A stretch of 42,284 nt of DNA from CAZGMC01 sp964526565 (GTDB lineage Bacteria; Pseudomonadota; Alphaproteobacteria; DSM-16000; Inquilinaceae), in the NCBI GenBank assembly GCA_964526565.1, contig CAZGMC010000026.1:1-42284 (forward strand), read 5' to 3'. Positions within the stretch are counted from its first letter, which is position 1; every line of letters starts with the position of its first letter. The notes under the pieces were generated by a model. The model was not told the origin of the DNA. It made no database searches and saw only the letters and a list, made by a program, of their open reading frames with translations. This document shows, piece by piece, positions 14,966-23,164 of this stretch. The translations under genes were made by a program, and so were the position numbers.

Positions 14966-15484
14966 TCAGTCGGCGAGATCGGCCATGACCTGGCGGTAGA
15001 CCTCGGCGGTCTCCGCGTCGAAGCAGACGAAGCGGACGACCTCCATGTCCGGGTCGGCGTGCTGCTTGACCGTGCGGATGGCGATGCGGGTGGCGCGGTC
15101 CAGCGGGAAGCCATAGACGCCGGTGCTGATGGCCGGAAAGGCGATCGACTTCAGCCCGTTCTCCTTGGCGATGGCCAGCGCCGTGCGATAGCAGCCGGCC
15201 AGCAGCTCGTCCTCGTCGGTGTCGCCGCCGTGCCAGACCGGGCCGACGCAGTGGATGACGTGGCGCGCCGGCAGATCGTAGCCGCCGGTCATCCTGCAGC
15301 TGCCGGTCGGGCAGCCGCCCAGCGTGCGGCATTCCTCAAGCAGTTCCGGCCCGGCGGCCCGATGGATGGCGCCGTCGACGCCGCCACCGCCAAGCAGGCT
15401 CTCGTTGGCGGCGTTGACGATGGCATCGACATCCTGGCGCGTGATGTCGCCCTGGATGACCTCCAGGCGGTCTTCAGGGATCAT
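14966..15484 (-). CDS. Macrodomain protein, probable O-acetyl-ADP-ribose deacetylase
   Basis: Protein of 172 residues, one macrodomain end to end. IVNAANESLLGGGGVDGAIH holds the ADP-ribose-binding loop and catalytic-loop Asn/Asp residues of the MacroD/YmdB class, and AISTGVYGFP forms the second phosphate loop. Such enzymes remove ADP-ribose from acidic residues or deacetylate O-acetyl-ADP-ribose from sirtuin reactions. Start ATG 15484 follows a strong GAGGAGGAA site. It may relate to the nearby lysine-acetylation gene (pat) or the NAD salvage gene (pncB); this is context only. Confidence 0.92.
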   Translation of the reverse strand: MIPEDRLEVIQGDITRQDVDAIVNAANESLLGGGGVDGAIHRAAGPELLEECRTLGGCPTGSCRMTGGYDLPARHVIHCVGPVWHGGDTDEDELLAGCYRTALAIAKENGLKSIAFPAISTGVYGFPLDRATRIAIRTVKQHADPDMEVVRFVCFDAETAEVYRQVMADLAD

Positions 15485-15786
15485 GGCCGTTCCTCCTCGC
15501 TGACGGGCACCCTCCCTTGAACAACCGGCCAACCCGAAGGGTTGCCGAGCAGGGACGCCATGCCAGGCCGTTTTCCCGCGGCGGCGGAAAGGGCGCCGCC
15601 GCCCGCTTCCACAACCTGCGTCGCCGCCGACGTCGCCGGGGTCCCGTCAATCGACCGCTTGCCAAAGCGGGCCCGACTGAGTCTGCCGATTTTCGTCCGG
15701 TCCTTTTGATCACGAATCACACTTGAAAATTGCAATCATCGCATAGTATATTATTTAAACGGTTGGCAATCGATACAGTTTGCACT
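15485..15786 (-). promoter_or_regulatory. Leader and promoter region of the macrodomain gene
   Basis: These 302 bp lie between the pncB stop and the macrodomain start. The pncB-proximal 80 bp (15705-15786) are very AT-rich for this genome and contain TATACT on the minus strand at 15745-15750, plausible as a -10 element; no convincing -35 was found at 17 bp. The remaining part is GC-rich with no ORF I accept. Confidence 0.4.
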
Positions 15787-17019
15787 CTACCGCCGCACCA
15801 GCCACTCTCGTCCCACCTTCACCCTGGCCACGCCATCGTAGTCCACCACGTCGGCGGTGGCGTAGGTTTCGCTCCATTTTTCAGGGAGATAGCTGCCGGT
15901 GCCGATGATGTCGACCGGGGCGCGGGCCAGCGCCATCACCCGGCACTTGGCCGGCCCGAAGCCCGAGGATGCGACAATTTTGACCAGGGGGAAGCCGGCC
16001 TCGTCGAGCCGGTCGCGGACATGGTGGATCGCCGCCGCCGAGACGCCGGGGCCGATCAGGTAGCGCAGTTCCTCCTCCGTGCGGTAGCCGCGGATCGCCT
16101 CGGGCACGTGGCGCTCCAGCACGGCATACGAGGTCGGCGGGTCCAGGCCCTCCACGAACCGGCCACCGGGGGTGTCGAGCCGCACCGCCAGCGCCCCTGC
16201 CGCCGCCAGCTCCGGATAACGGCGGCACACCGCCAGGCTGTCGGCCACCTCCCGCCCGAAATAGTCGACCAGCACCGTCAGCAGCTGGTCGGGGTACGAC
16301 TCGTGGAACATCTCCGCCGCCCGCACCGTCGACCCGGCATAGCCGATCAGCGCATGCGGCATGGTGCCCAGCCCCTCGGGCCGGCCGAAATAGTGGGCCG
16401 TGGCATCGGTGGCGTTGCCGACAAAGCCGGCAGCGCCGTGCTTGCGCTGCGCCCGCGCCGAGCCGACGCTGGCGGCATAGGCCATCAGCTCGGCCATCTC
16501 CAGTCCGGCGCAGTGGCGCGCGTCCATGGCCAGGAACGCCACCTTGGGCAGGTCGGCGCACATGGTGTAGGCGTTGTACGCGGCCACGCAGGTCGGCCCC
16601 AGCTTCTGCAGCAGCAGCGTCTCGGTGTCGACCAGGTGGAACAGCGGCCCGGTTACATACATCAGCGGCTGGCCGGCGCCGACCCACCTGCCCTCGGTGA
16701 AGCGCAGGTCGACATCGACGGCCACGCCGCGTTCCGCCGCCACCGCCTGCAGCCAGTCCAGCGCCAGCCGCGGCGCCGACACCACCGGCCGGCGCATGAA
16801 CACGGCATAGGTGGCGCGGCAATCGCCGAAGCGGCCGACCGCGCCCTTGGTGCGGACGAAGTACTTGTCGGTCCAGCGCGCCAGCGCGTCACCCAGCGGG
16901 CCGCCCGCCGCGCCGGATGCCCCCTGGGACGCCCCCTGGGACGCCCCGTCGGCGGCCTCCTGGGTCGCCCCGTGGGCCGACGGCCTATTCGGCGGCGGCG
17001 ATCCGGCGTTCGCGGTCAC
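15787..17019 (-). CDS. pncB: Nicotinate phosphoribosyltransferase-like protein
   Basis: Protein of 410 residues. TDKYFVRTKGAVGRFGDCRATYAVF and the long ADLPKVAFLAMDARHCAG region match a bacterial nicotinate phosphoribosyltransferase branch; the C-terminal VKIVASSGFGPAKC and IDIIGTGSYLP-like loop (VDIIGTGSYLP) form the PRPP phosphate site of the type II PRTase fold. It would turn nicotinate and PRPP into nicotinate mononucleotide in NAD salvage. The first 40 residues are low-complexity, with GASQ repeats from 12-bp units at about 16918-16948, and overlap the end of the DAHP synthase gene by 35 bp; a later start near residue 40 is possible. Confidence 0.85.
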   Translation of the reverse strand: MTANAGSPPPNRPSAHGATQEAADGASQGASQGASGAAGGPLGDALARWTDKYFVRTKGAVGRFGDCRATYAVFMRRPVVSAPRLALDWLQAVAAERGVAVDVDLRFTEGRWVGAGQPLMYVTGPLFHLVDTETLLLQKLGPTCVAAYNAYTMCADLPKVAFLAMDARHCAGLEMAELMAYAASVGSARAQRKHGAAGFVGNATDATAHYFGRPEGLGTMPHALIGYAGSTVRAAEMFHESYPDQLLTVLVDYFGREVADSLAVCRRYPELAAAGALAVRLDTPGGRFVEGLDPPTSYAVLERHVPEAIRGYRTEEELRYLIGPGVSAAAIHHVRDRLDEAGFPLVKIVASSGFGPAKCRVMALARAPVDIIGTGSYLPEKWSETYATADVVDYDGVARVKVGREWLVRR

Positions 17020-18373
17020 GGTCGGCCCGGTCCTCCTTGAGCCGCGCGGCGATCAGGAAGGCCAGCTCCAGCGCCTGGCTGGCATTGAGCCGCGGGTCGC
17101 AGGCGGTGTGATAGCGCAGGCCCAGCGCCGTGTCGGTGATCGCCTGGGCACCGCCGGTGCACTCGGTGACGTCCGCGCCGGTCAGCTCGAAGTGCACGCC
17201 GCCGGGGTGGGTGCCTTCCGCCCGGTGCACGTCGAAGAAGCGGTCGACCTCGGCCAGCACCCGCTCGAACGGCCGCGTCTTGTAGCCCGACGACGACTTG
17301 ATGGTGTTGCCGTGCATCGGGTCGCAGGCCCACACCACGGTCCGCCCCTCGCTGCGCACGCGGCGCACCATGGCCGGCAGCACCGCCTCCACCTTGTCGG
17401 CGCCCAGCCGCGGGATCAGGGTGATCCGCCCTGCCTCGTCTTCTGGGTTGAGGATGTCCAGCAGCCGGATCAACTCGTCCTGGTCCAGCGACGGCCCGCA
17501 CTTAACGCCGATCGGATTGCGCACCCCGCGCAGGAACTCGACGTGCGCCCCGTCCGGCTGGCGGGTGCGCTCGCCGATCCACAGGAAATGGCCGGACACG
17601 CCGTACCAGTCCCCGGTGGTGCTGTCGACGCGGGTCAGCGCCTGCTCATAGGGCAGCAGCAGCGCCTCATGCCCGGTGAACACCTCGGTCTCGCGGATCG
17701 TCGGCGTCGATTCCGCGGTGATGCCGCAGGCGGCCATGAACTGCACCGCCTCGTCGATGCGGTCGGCCAGATCCGAATAGCGCTCGCCCTGGGGGCTGCG
17801 GGTGACAAAGCCCAGGTTCCAGCGGTGCACCTGGTGCAGGTCGGCATAGCCGCCCTGGGCGAAGGCGCGCAGCAGGTTGAGCGTCGCCGCCGCCTGGTAG
17901 TAGCCGCGGATCATCCGCTCCGGGTCGGGGCGGCGCCCCTCGGCATCGAACTCGAACGCATTGATGATATCGCCGCGATACGACGGCAACTCGACCCCGT
18001 CGACGGTCTCGGTGTCGGCCGAGCGCGGCTTGGCGAACTGCCCGGCCATGCGGCCACACTTCACCACCGGCGTGCCGCTGCCAAAGGTCAGCACCACCGC
18101 CATCTGCAGCAGCACGCGGAAGGTGTCGCGGATCTTGTCGGGATGGAACTCGGCGAAGCTTTCCGCACAGTCGCCGCCCTGGAGCAGGAACCCTGCGCCC
18201 TGCGCGACCCGCGCCAGGTGGGCCTTCAGCGCGCGCGCCTCGCCGGCGAAGACCAGCGGCGGATAGCCCGACAGCGTCGCCTCGACCGCGGCCAGGCGGT
18301 CGGCGTCCTCGTACTGCGGCATCTGCCTGACCGGTCTGGTCCGCCAGGATTCGGGCGTCCATCGCTCGGGCAT
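16985..18373 (-). CDS. aroG: Class II 3-deoxy-7-phosphoheptulonate (DAHP) synthase
   Basis: Protein of 462 residues, the usual size for plant/Mycobacterium-type (class II) DAHP synthase. Family blocks are intact: GYPPLVFAGEARALKAHLA, LQGGDCAESF, the metal-site stretch WACDPMHGNT and the C-terminal FELTGADVTECTGG. It joins phosphoenolpyruvate and erythrose 4-phosphate in the first step of the shikimate pathway. ATG 18373 follows a GGAGGAGAAGGAG site; the ORF opens 48 bp earlier, but that part is not conserved. The symbol aroG follows the mycobacterial class II gene. Confidence 0.94.
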   Translation of the reverse strand: MPERWTPESWRTRPVRQMPQYEDADRLAAVEATLSGYPPLVFAGEARALKAHLARVAQGAGFLLQGGDCAESFAEFHPDKIRDTFRVLLQMAVVLTFGSGTPVVKCGRMAGQFAKPRSADTETVDGVELPSYRGDIINAFEFDAEGRRPDPERMIRGYYQAAATLNLLRAFAQGGYADLHQVHRWNLGFVTRSPQGERYSDLADRIDEAVQFMAACGITAESTPTIRETEVFTGHEALLLPYEQALTRVDSTTGDWYGVSGHFLWIGERTRQPDGAHVEFLRGVRNPIGVKCGPSLDQDELIRLLDILNPEDEAGRITLIPRLGADKVEAVLPAMVRRVRSEGRTVVWACDPMHGNTIKSSSGYKTRPFERVLAEVDRFFDVHRAEGTHPGGVHFELTGADVTECTGGAQAITDTALGLRYHTACDPRLNASQALELAFLIAARLKEDRADRDRERRIAAAE

Positions 18374-18621
18374 GACTGGCTCCTTCTCCTCCTTCAGTGC
18401 CGCGCCCCGCCGCGCGGCCACCGGTCCCGTTCGCGGGCTGACCGTTTCGTGCCGGTTTCGTTTCCCCGCGTCAAGAACAATGAGGGCGGAGCCGCCTGCG
18501 GTCGACGCCGGAGCGCCCGCACCGCGTGGCGATCCGCCCGCGGTGGTTGTGGCGACGCGGCGGCCACGGCATTATCTCCACAACCGGGAACGATCAAGAC
18601 CAACAAAGGGAGGACGAGTCC

Positions 18622-19332
18622 ATGTTCGATTTCAGCGAGCGGGTCGCGCTGGTCACCGGCGCCGCCGGCAATCTGGGCCGGGCGGTCGCCCACCGGCTGC
18701 ATGAGGCCGGTGCCCGCACCATCCTGGCCGACCGCAACGGCGAGGCGCTGGGCAGCCTGTTCGGCCAGCCCGGCGCCGATCACATGGTGCGCGGCGGCAT
18801 CGACCTGGCCGACGAGGCCGCGGTCGCCGGTCTCGTCGGCGACGCCCTGCAGCAGTTCGGCGGCATCGACCTGCTGGTCAACACGGTCGGCGGCTTCCGC
18901 GGCGGGCCGCTGCTGCACGACACCGACCTGGCCGACTGGGACTTCCTGCTGTCGGTCAACCTGCGCACCACGCTGCTGACCTGCCGCGCCGTCATGCCCC
19001 ACTTCCTGGCCCGCAGCAGCGGCAGCATCGTCAATGTCGGCGCCCGCCCGGCGCTGGCCGGGATGGCCGGGCTGGCCGCCTACAGCGCCGCCAAGGCCGG
19101 CGTGCTGCGCCTGACCGAAAGCCTGGCGCAGGAGGTCAAGGACGCCGGCATCCGCGTCAACTGCGTGCTGCCGGCGATGATCGACACGCCGGACAACCGC
19201 GCCGCCATGCCCGATGCCGACACCAGCACCTGGGTGCCGCCCGAGGCGATTGCCGACGTGATCCTGTTCCTGTGCTCCGACGCGGCACGGGCCGTGACCG
19301 GGGCGGCGATCCCGGTGTACGGCACCGCCTGA
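18622..19332 (+). CDS. Short-chain dehydrogenase/reductase
   Basis: Protein of 236 residues with a full SDR core: the NAD(P)-binding motif TGAAGNLG at the N-terminus, LVNTVGG (NNAG-type), Ser in the GSIVNVGA strand and the catalytic YSAAK. The substrate cannot be read from sequence; it resembles 3-oxoacyl-ACP reductase-like members. Asp in LADRN after the second strand suggests NAD preference (inference). ATG 18622 has AGGGAGGA just upstream. It is divergent from the DAHP synthase gene, with a 248-bp shared upstream region. Confidence 0.9.
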   Translation: MFDFSERVALVTGAAGNLGRAVAHRLHEAGARTILADRNGEALGSLFGQPGADHMVRGGIDLADEAAVAGLVGDALQQFGGIDLLVNTVGGFRGGPLLHDTDLADWDFLLSVNLRTTLLTCRAVMPHFLARSSGSIVNVGARPALAGMAGLAAYSAAKAGVLRLTESLAQEVKDAGIRVNCVLPAMIDTPDNRAAMPDADTSTWVPPEAIADVILFLCSDAARAVTGAAIPVYGTA

Positions 19333-19736
19333 GCCGGCCGGCGGCGCCGCCGCCATCCCGACAGTGGCATGCCGAAAACATCCGGCGGCGTTGTGGTGGA
19401 GGGGCCGGTGTCGGGCTCAGCAGGTCGTCCCGAGCAATCTGATGCTCGGCAACCTTCGCGGTGGCATGGCTCTTTGAGTCGTCGCCCGATCATGGGGTTG
19501 AGGCGCCCGACACCTCAGCGCTGGTGCCGGAGGCGCACGCCAGATCTCTGTCGATCCGTTTCCGTGCGCCCCGCGCGATTCCTGAATTGAGTGATGTGTC
19601 ACCGAGACCCCGTGTCCCCGTGACTCCATGCTACGGCGCTCCCTGCCCCGCCTGCGCGAACCCCCGATGAGCCCCGCGATTGACGCACCCCCGGCCCCTG
19701 TCGTCTAACAGGCCGGACACAGGAGGATCGCCCGCC
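19333..19736. other. 404-bp intergenic region, no gene recognised
   Basis: No coding frame here has a recognisable product. One perfect hairpin (CCGAGCA at 19430-19436, TGCTCGG at 19443-19449) has no T-run after it. The right end carries the AGGAGG site of the next gene (19721-19726). Confidence 0.5.
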
Positions 19737-20348
19737 ATGCCTGCGCTGATCGACTGCTATCTCTCCCTTGCCTCGCCCTGGTGCTATCTGGGGCATGCCC
19801 GGCTGGCCGAGACGGCCATGGTGCACAAGGCGGACATTGCGCTGAAGCCGGTCGACCTGGGGGCGATCTTCGCCGTCTCCGGCGGCGTGCCTTTGGCAAA
19901 AAGGGCGCCGCAGCGGCAGCGCTACCGGCTGGTCGAGCTGAACCGCTGGGCGGACTTCCTGGGCGTGCCGCTGAACCCGAACCCGGCGCACTTCCCCGCG
20001 GACGATGCCCTGGCCGCGCGGCTCGTCATTGCCGCCGACCGGCACGGCCGCGACGCCTACATCCTGGCCGACCGGATCATGCGGGCGCTGTGGGCGGAGG
20101 ACAAGGACATCGCCGACCCGGCCACGCTGGCCGCCATCGCCGACGCCTGCGGCATCGAGGGCGAGGCCTTCCTGGGCCACGCCCGCGAGCCGGAAATGGC
20201 CGACGCCCGCCGCGCCTTCACCGAGGAGGCGATCGCCCGCCACGTGTTCGGCGTGCCCACCTACGTGTTCGAGGGCGAGCCGTACTGGGGCCAGGACCGG
20301 CTCGATTTCCTCGACCGCGCCCTGGCCGACAAGGCGCCGCCCGCCTAA
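19737..20348 (+). CDS. DsbA-fold 2-hydroxychromene-2-carboxylate isomerase-like protein
   Basis: Protein of 203 residues. CYLSLASPWCYLGHARL is the N-terminal signature of the HCCA isomerase/kappa-class GST branch of the thioredoxin fold, where a Ser (SP) rather than a CxxC pair acts on glutathione-bound substrate. The C-terminal FGVPTYVFEGEPYWGQDRLDFL is equally typical, with the cis-Pro loop VPT. The likely role is glutathione-dependent isomerisation or detoxification of aromatic compounds; the true substrate is unknown. ATG 19737 follows AGGAGG at a good distance. It is probably cotranscribed with the acyl-CoA synthetase fusion 80 bp downstream. Confidence 0.9.
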   Translation: MPALIDCYLSLASPWCYLGHARLAETAMVHKADIALKPVDLGAIFAVSGGVPLAKRAPQRQRYRLVELNRWADFLGVPLNPNPAHFPADDALAARLVIAADRHGRDAYILADRIMRALWAEDKDIADPATLAAIADACGIEGEAFLGHAREPEMADARRAFTEEAIARHVFGVPTYVFEGEPYWGQDRLDFLDRALADKAPPA

Positions 20349-20428
20349 GTAGAGGGCGCCCCGACGGGCGTACGCGTCCGGCACCCGCCGCACCCGCCAC
20401 GCCCGCCCCGCCTGTACCGGAGACCGGC

Positions 20429-23095
20429 GTGAACAACGGCTGGACCCTGCACACCCTGCTCGACGACATGGCCGGCCGCGGCGACGCCCCGGCGCTGGCC
20501 GCCGTGCACGGCGACGCCCTGCGCACCGTCTCCTACGCCGAGGTCGTTGACACGGTGCGCCGCCTGGCCGGCGGCCTGGTCCGCGCCGGCGTCGAACGGG
20601 GCGAGCCGGTCGCGGTATACGCCCCCAACAGCATCGAGTGGGCGCTGGCGCGCCTGGCCGTCGGCGCCGCCGGGGCGCTGGCCACGCCGTTCGAGGACCA
20701 GTCCGGCAAGGAGGAGCTGGCCGGCCTGATGCGCGAGAGCGGCGCGCGGCGCGTGTTCACCGTCGCCCGCCACGTCCCCGCCCTGCGCCGCCTGCCGGTC
20801 GGCCCGGAGCTGGAGGTCTGGCTGCTCGACGCGCCCGAGGACGGCAGCGGGACCGAGGCCGAGGACGGCCGCGCCCGCCCCTGGCACGCCCTGCTCGGCG
20901 ACGGCCGCACGCCGTTGCCCGACCTGGATCCGGCGGCGGCGGCGGTGCTGCTGCTGACCTCCGGCACCACCGGCGCGCCGAAGAGTTTCACCCTGTCCCA
21001 CCGCAACATCGCCGCCAACGTCCACGCCCTGACGCAGGAGCGCATCATCGGCCCGGCCGACCGCGTGCTGCTGCCCCTGCCCCTGCACCACGTCTACCCC
21101 TACGTGGTCGGCCTGCTGACGCCGTTCAGCAGCGGCTCGACCGTGGTCCTGCCGGAATCGGTGACCGGGCCGCAGCTCCTGCAGGCGCTCAAGGTGGCGC
21201 GCGTCACCGTCATGGTCGGCGTGCCGCGCCTCTACATCGCCATCCTGGACGGTCTGGAGAACCGCATCCGCAGCGGCGGGCGGACGGCGCGCGCCCTGTT
21301 CCGCGCCCTGCTGGGCCCGTCCAAGTGGCTCGACCGGCGGTTCGGCGTGCGCATCGGCAAGACGGTGTTCGCCAGCCTGCACAGGCGGCTGGGGCCGGAC
21401 CTGCGCCTGCTCGTCTCCGGCGGTGCCAAGCTGGAAGCGCGCCATTCCGATACCCTGCGCGGCCTGGGCTGGGAGGTGCGCAGCGGCTACGGCCTGGCAG
21501 AGACGGCGTCGATCTTCACCGCCAACCTGCCCGGCGGCCGCTCGCGCCGCGGCAGCGAGGGCGTGCCGCTCGACGACGGGCAGATCCGCATCGGCGACCC
21601 GAACGAGGACGGCGTCGGCGAGATCCGGATGCGCGGCCCCAGCGTGTTCGACGGCTACCGCAAGCCGGAGCACAACGAGAACCTGTTCACCGAGGATGGC
21701 TGGCTGCGCACCGGCGACGTCGGCTATCTAGACCGGGACAACTTCATCTACGTGATCGGCCGCACCAAGGAGATGATCGTCCTGGGCGGCGGCAAGAACG
21801 TGTTCCCCGAGGACCTGGAGAAGGTCTACGGCGACAGTCCCCATGTCCGCGAGATCGCCCTGCTGGAGCGCGAGGGCGCGCTGGTCGCCCTGGTCGTGCC
21901 CGACCCGGAGGCGATCCGCCAGGGCGGCGCCGGCACCAACGTGCACGACGCCCTGCGCGTCTGGTTCAACGAGGCCGGCCGGCGGCTCGCCCCCTATGAG
22001 CGCCTGGCCGGGTTCGCCGTCACCCGCGAGCCGCTGCCGCGCACCCGCCTGGGCAAGATCCGCCGGTTCCTCCTTCCCGAGCTGTACGACGAGGCGAGGC
22101 GCGGCGTCACCCGCGAGAAGCCGAAGGAGCTCACCGACGAGGACCGCGCCCTGCTGGCCCGCCACCCGGCCGGCGAAGTGTTCGAGAACCTGAAGCAGCG
22201 CCATCCGGACAAGCCGGTGTCCATGGACGCCAGCCCGGGGCTGGACCTGGGCATCGACTCGCTGGAATGGATGGCCCTGTCGATCGACCTGCAGGACCGC
22301 TACGGCGTGCAGCTCGACGAGGACGCGGTGGCCGGCGTCGAGACGGTGCGCGACCTGCTGCAGGCCATCGCCGACGCCGCCGAGCGCGGCCCGGCCGAGA
22401 TCACCCCCGGCACCCTGCGCTCCGAGCAGGAGCGCTGGCTGGAGCCGCCAAGTGTCGCCGCCACCGTCGTCGGCATGGCGCTGTACGGGCTGGCCAAGGC
22501 GATCATGCGCGGGCCGTTCCGACTGACCGTGACGGGCCGCGAGCACCTGCCCGAGCCGCCCTGCGTGATCACGCCCAACCACGTCAGCGACCTGGACCCG
22601 CTGGCGGTGGTCGCCGCCCTGCCCTTCGCCCGCCTGCGCCGCAGCCAGTGGGGCGGCACCGTCACCCGGCTGTTCGGCAACCCGCTGACCCGGGCGCTGG
22701 CCCGCACGGTGCGCATGTTCCCGGTCGACGACCGCACGCCGGCCGCCACCCTGGCCATGGCCGTCGCCGTGCTGGAGCACGGCAACGCCCTGACCTGGTT
22801 CCCGGAATCGTGGCGCTCGCCGGACGGGACCCTGCAGCGCTTCCTGCCCGGCATCGGCCGGGTGCTGCTGCAGGCCGACGTGCCGGTCGTCCCCGCCTGG
22901 ATCGACGGCACCTTCGAGGCCATGCCCCGCGACCGCCGCTGGCCCCGCCCGCACAAGGTCCACGTCACCTTCGGCCCGCCGGTCACGGTGGAAGAGCTCA
23001 AGGCGGCCGGCGAGGGCGACACCGACGCCGCCCGCATCGCCAACGCTTTGCGAGAGCGGGTCGCCGCCTTGGCGCCGCACCGCGGGTCGGGTTGA
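20429..23095 (+). CDS. Acyl-CoA/acyl-ACP synthetase, acyl carrier and PlsC acyltransferase fusion
   Basis: Protein of 888 residues from a GTG start. Domain 1 (about 1-560) is an AMP-forming acyl synthetase: LLLTSGTTGAPKSF (P-loop, near 175), GYGLAETASIF and the core-lid region WLRTGDVGYLDRDNFIYVIG. Domain 2 (about 570-660) is an acyl carrier with the pantetheine site LGIDSLEW (Ser near 609). Domain 3 (about 690-888) is a PlsC-type acyltransferase with NHVSDLDP (NHX4D-type, near 715) and FPESWRSPDG, in which the usual EGTRS is altered to ESWRS. The protein could activate a fatty acid, load its own carrier and pass the acyl group to a lysophospholipid, much like E. coli Aas but in the reverse order and with a built-in ACP. 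Substrate and acceptor are inferred. Confidence 0.9.
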   Translation: MNNGWTLHTLLDDMAGRGDAPALAAVHGDALRTVSYAEVVDTVRRLAGGLVRAGVERGEPVAVYAPNSIEWALARLAVGAAGALATPFEDQSGKEELAGLMRESGARRVFTVARHVPALRRLPVGPELEVWLLDAPEDGSGTEAEDGRARPWHALLGDGRTPLPDLDPAAAAVLLLTSGTTGAPKSFTLSHRNIAANVHALTQERIIGPADRVLLPLPLHHVYPYVVGLLTPFSSGSTVVLPESVTGPQLLQALKVARVTVMVGVPRLYIAILDGLENRIRSGGRTARALFRALLGPSKWLDRRFGVRIGKTVFASLHRRLGPDLRLLVSGGAKLEARHSDTLRGLGWEVRSGYGLAETASIFTANLPGGRSRRGSEGVPLDDGQIRIGDPNEDGVGEIRMRGPSVFDGYRKPEHNENLFTEDGWLRTGDVGYLDRDNFIYVIGRTKEMIVLGGGKNVFPEDLEKVYGDSPHVREIALLEREGALVALVVPDPEAIRQGGAGTNVHDALRVWFNEAGRRLAPYERLAGFAVTREPLPRTRLGKIRRFLLPELYDEARRGVTREKPKELTDEDRALLARHPAGEVFENLKQRHPDKPVSMDASPGLDLGIDSLEWMALSIDLQDRYGVQLDEDAVAGVETVRDLLQAIADAAERGPAEITPGTLRSEQERWLEPPSVAATVVGMALYGLAKAIMRGPFRLTVTGREHLPEPPCVITPNHVSDLDPLAVVAALPFARLRRSQWGGTVTRLFGNPLTRALARTVRMFPVDDRTPAATLAMAVAVLEHGNALTWFPESWRSPDGTLQRFLPGIGRVLLQADVPVVPAWIDGTFEAMPRDRRWPRPHKVHVTFGPPVTVEELKAAGEGDTDAARIANALRERVAALAPHRGSG

Positions 23096-23164
23096 GAAAA
23101 GCGGCCAGGCGCCGGCATGGCTTGAGGCGGCCATGACCGGCGGACGGCCGCCGCCGCGGGGCCG

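Noticed and set aside
19430..19449. Perfect hairpin after the SDR gene as terminator or small RNA
   Set aside because: No T-run follows and there is no promoter evidence; it is mentioned only under the spacer.
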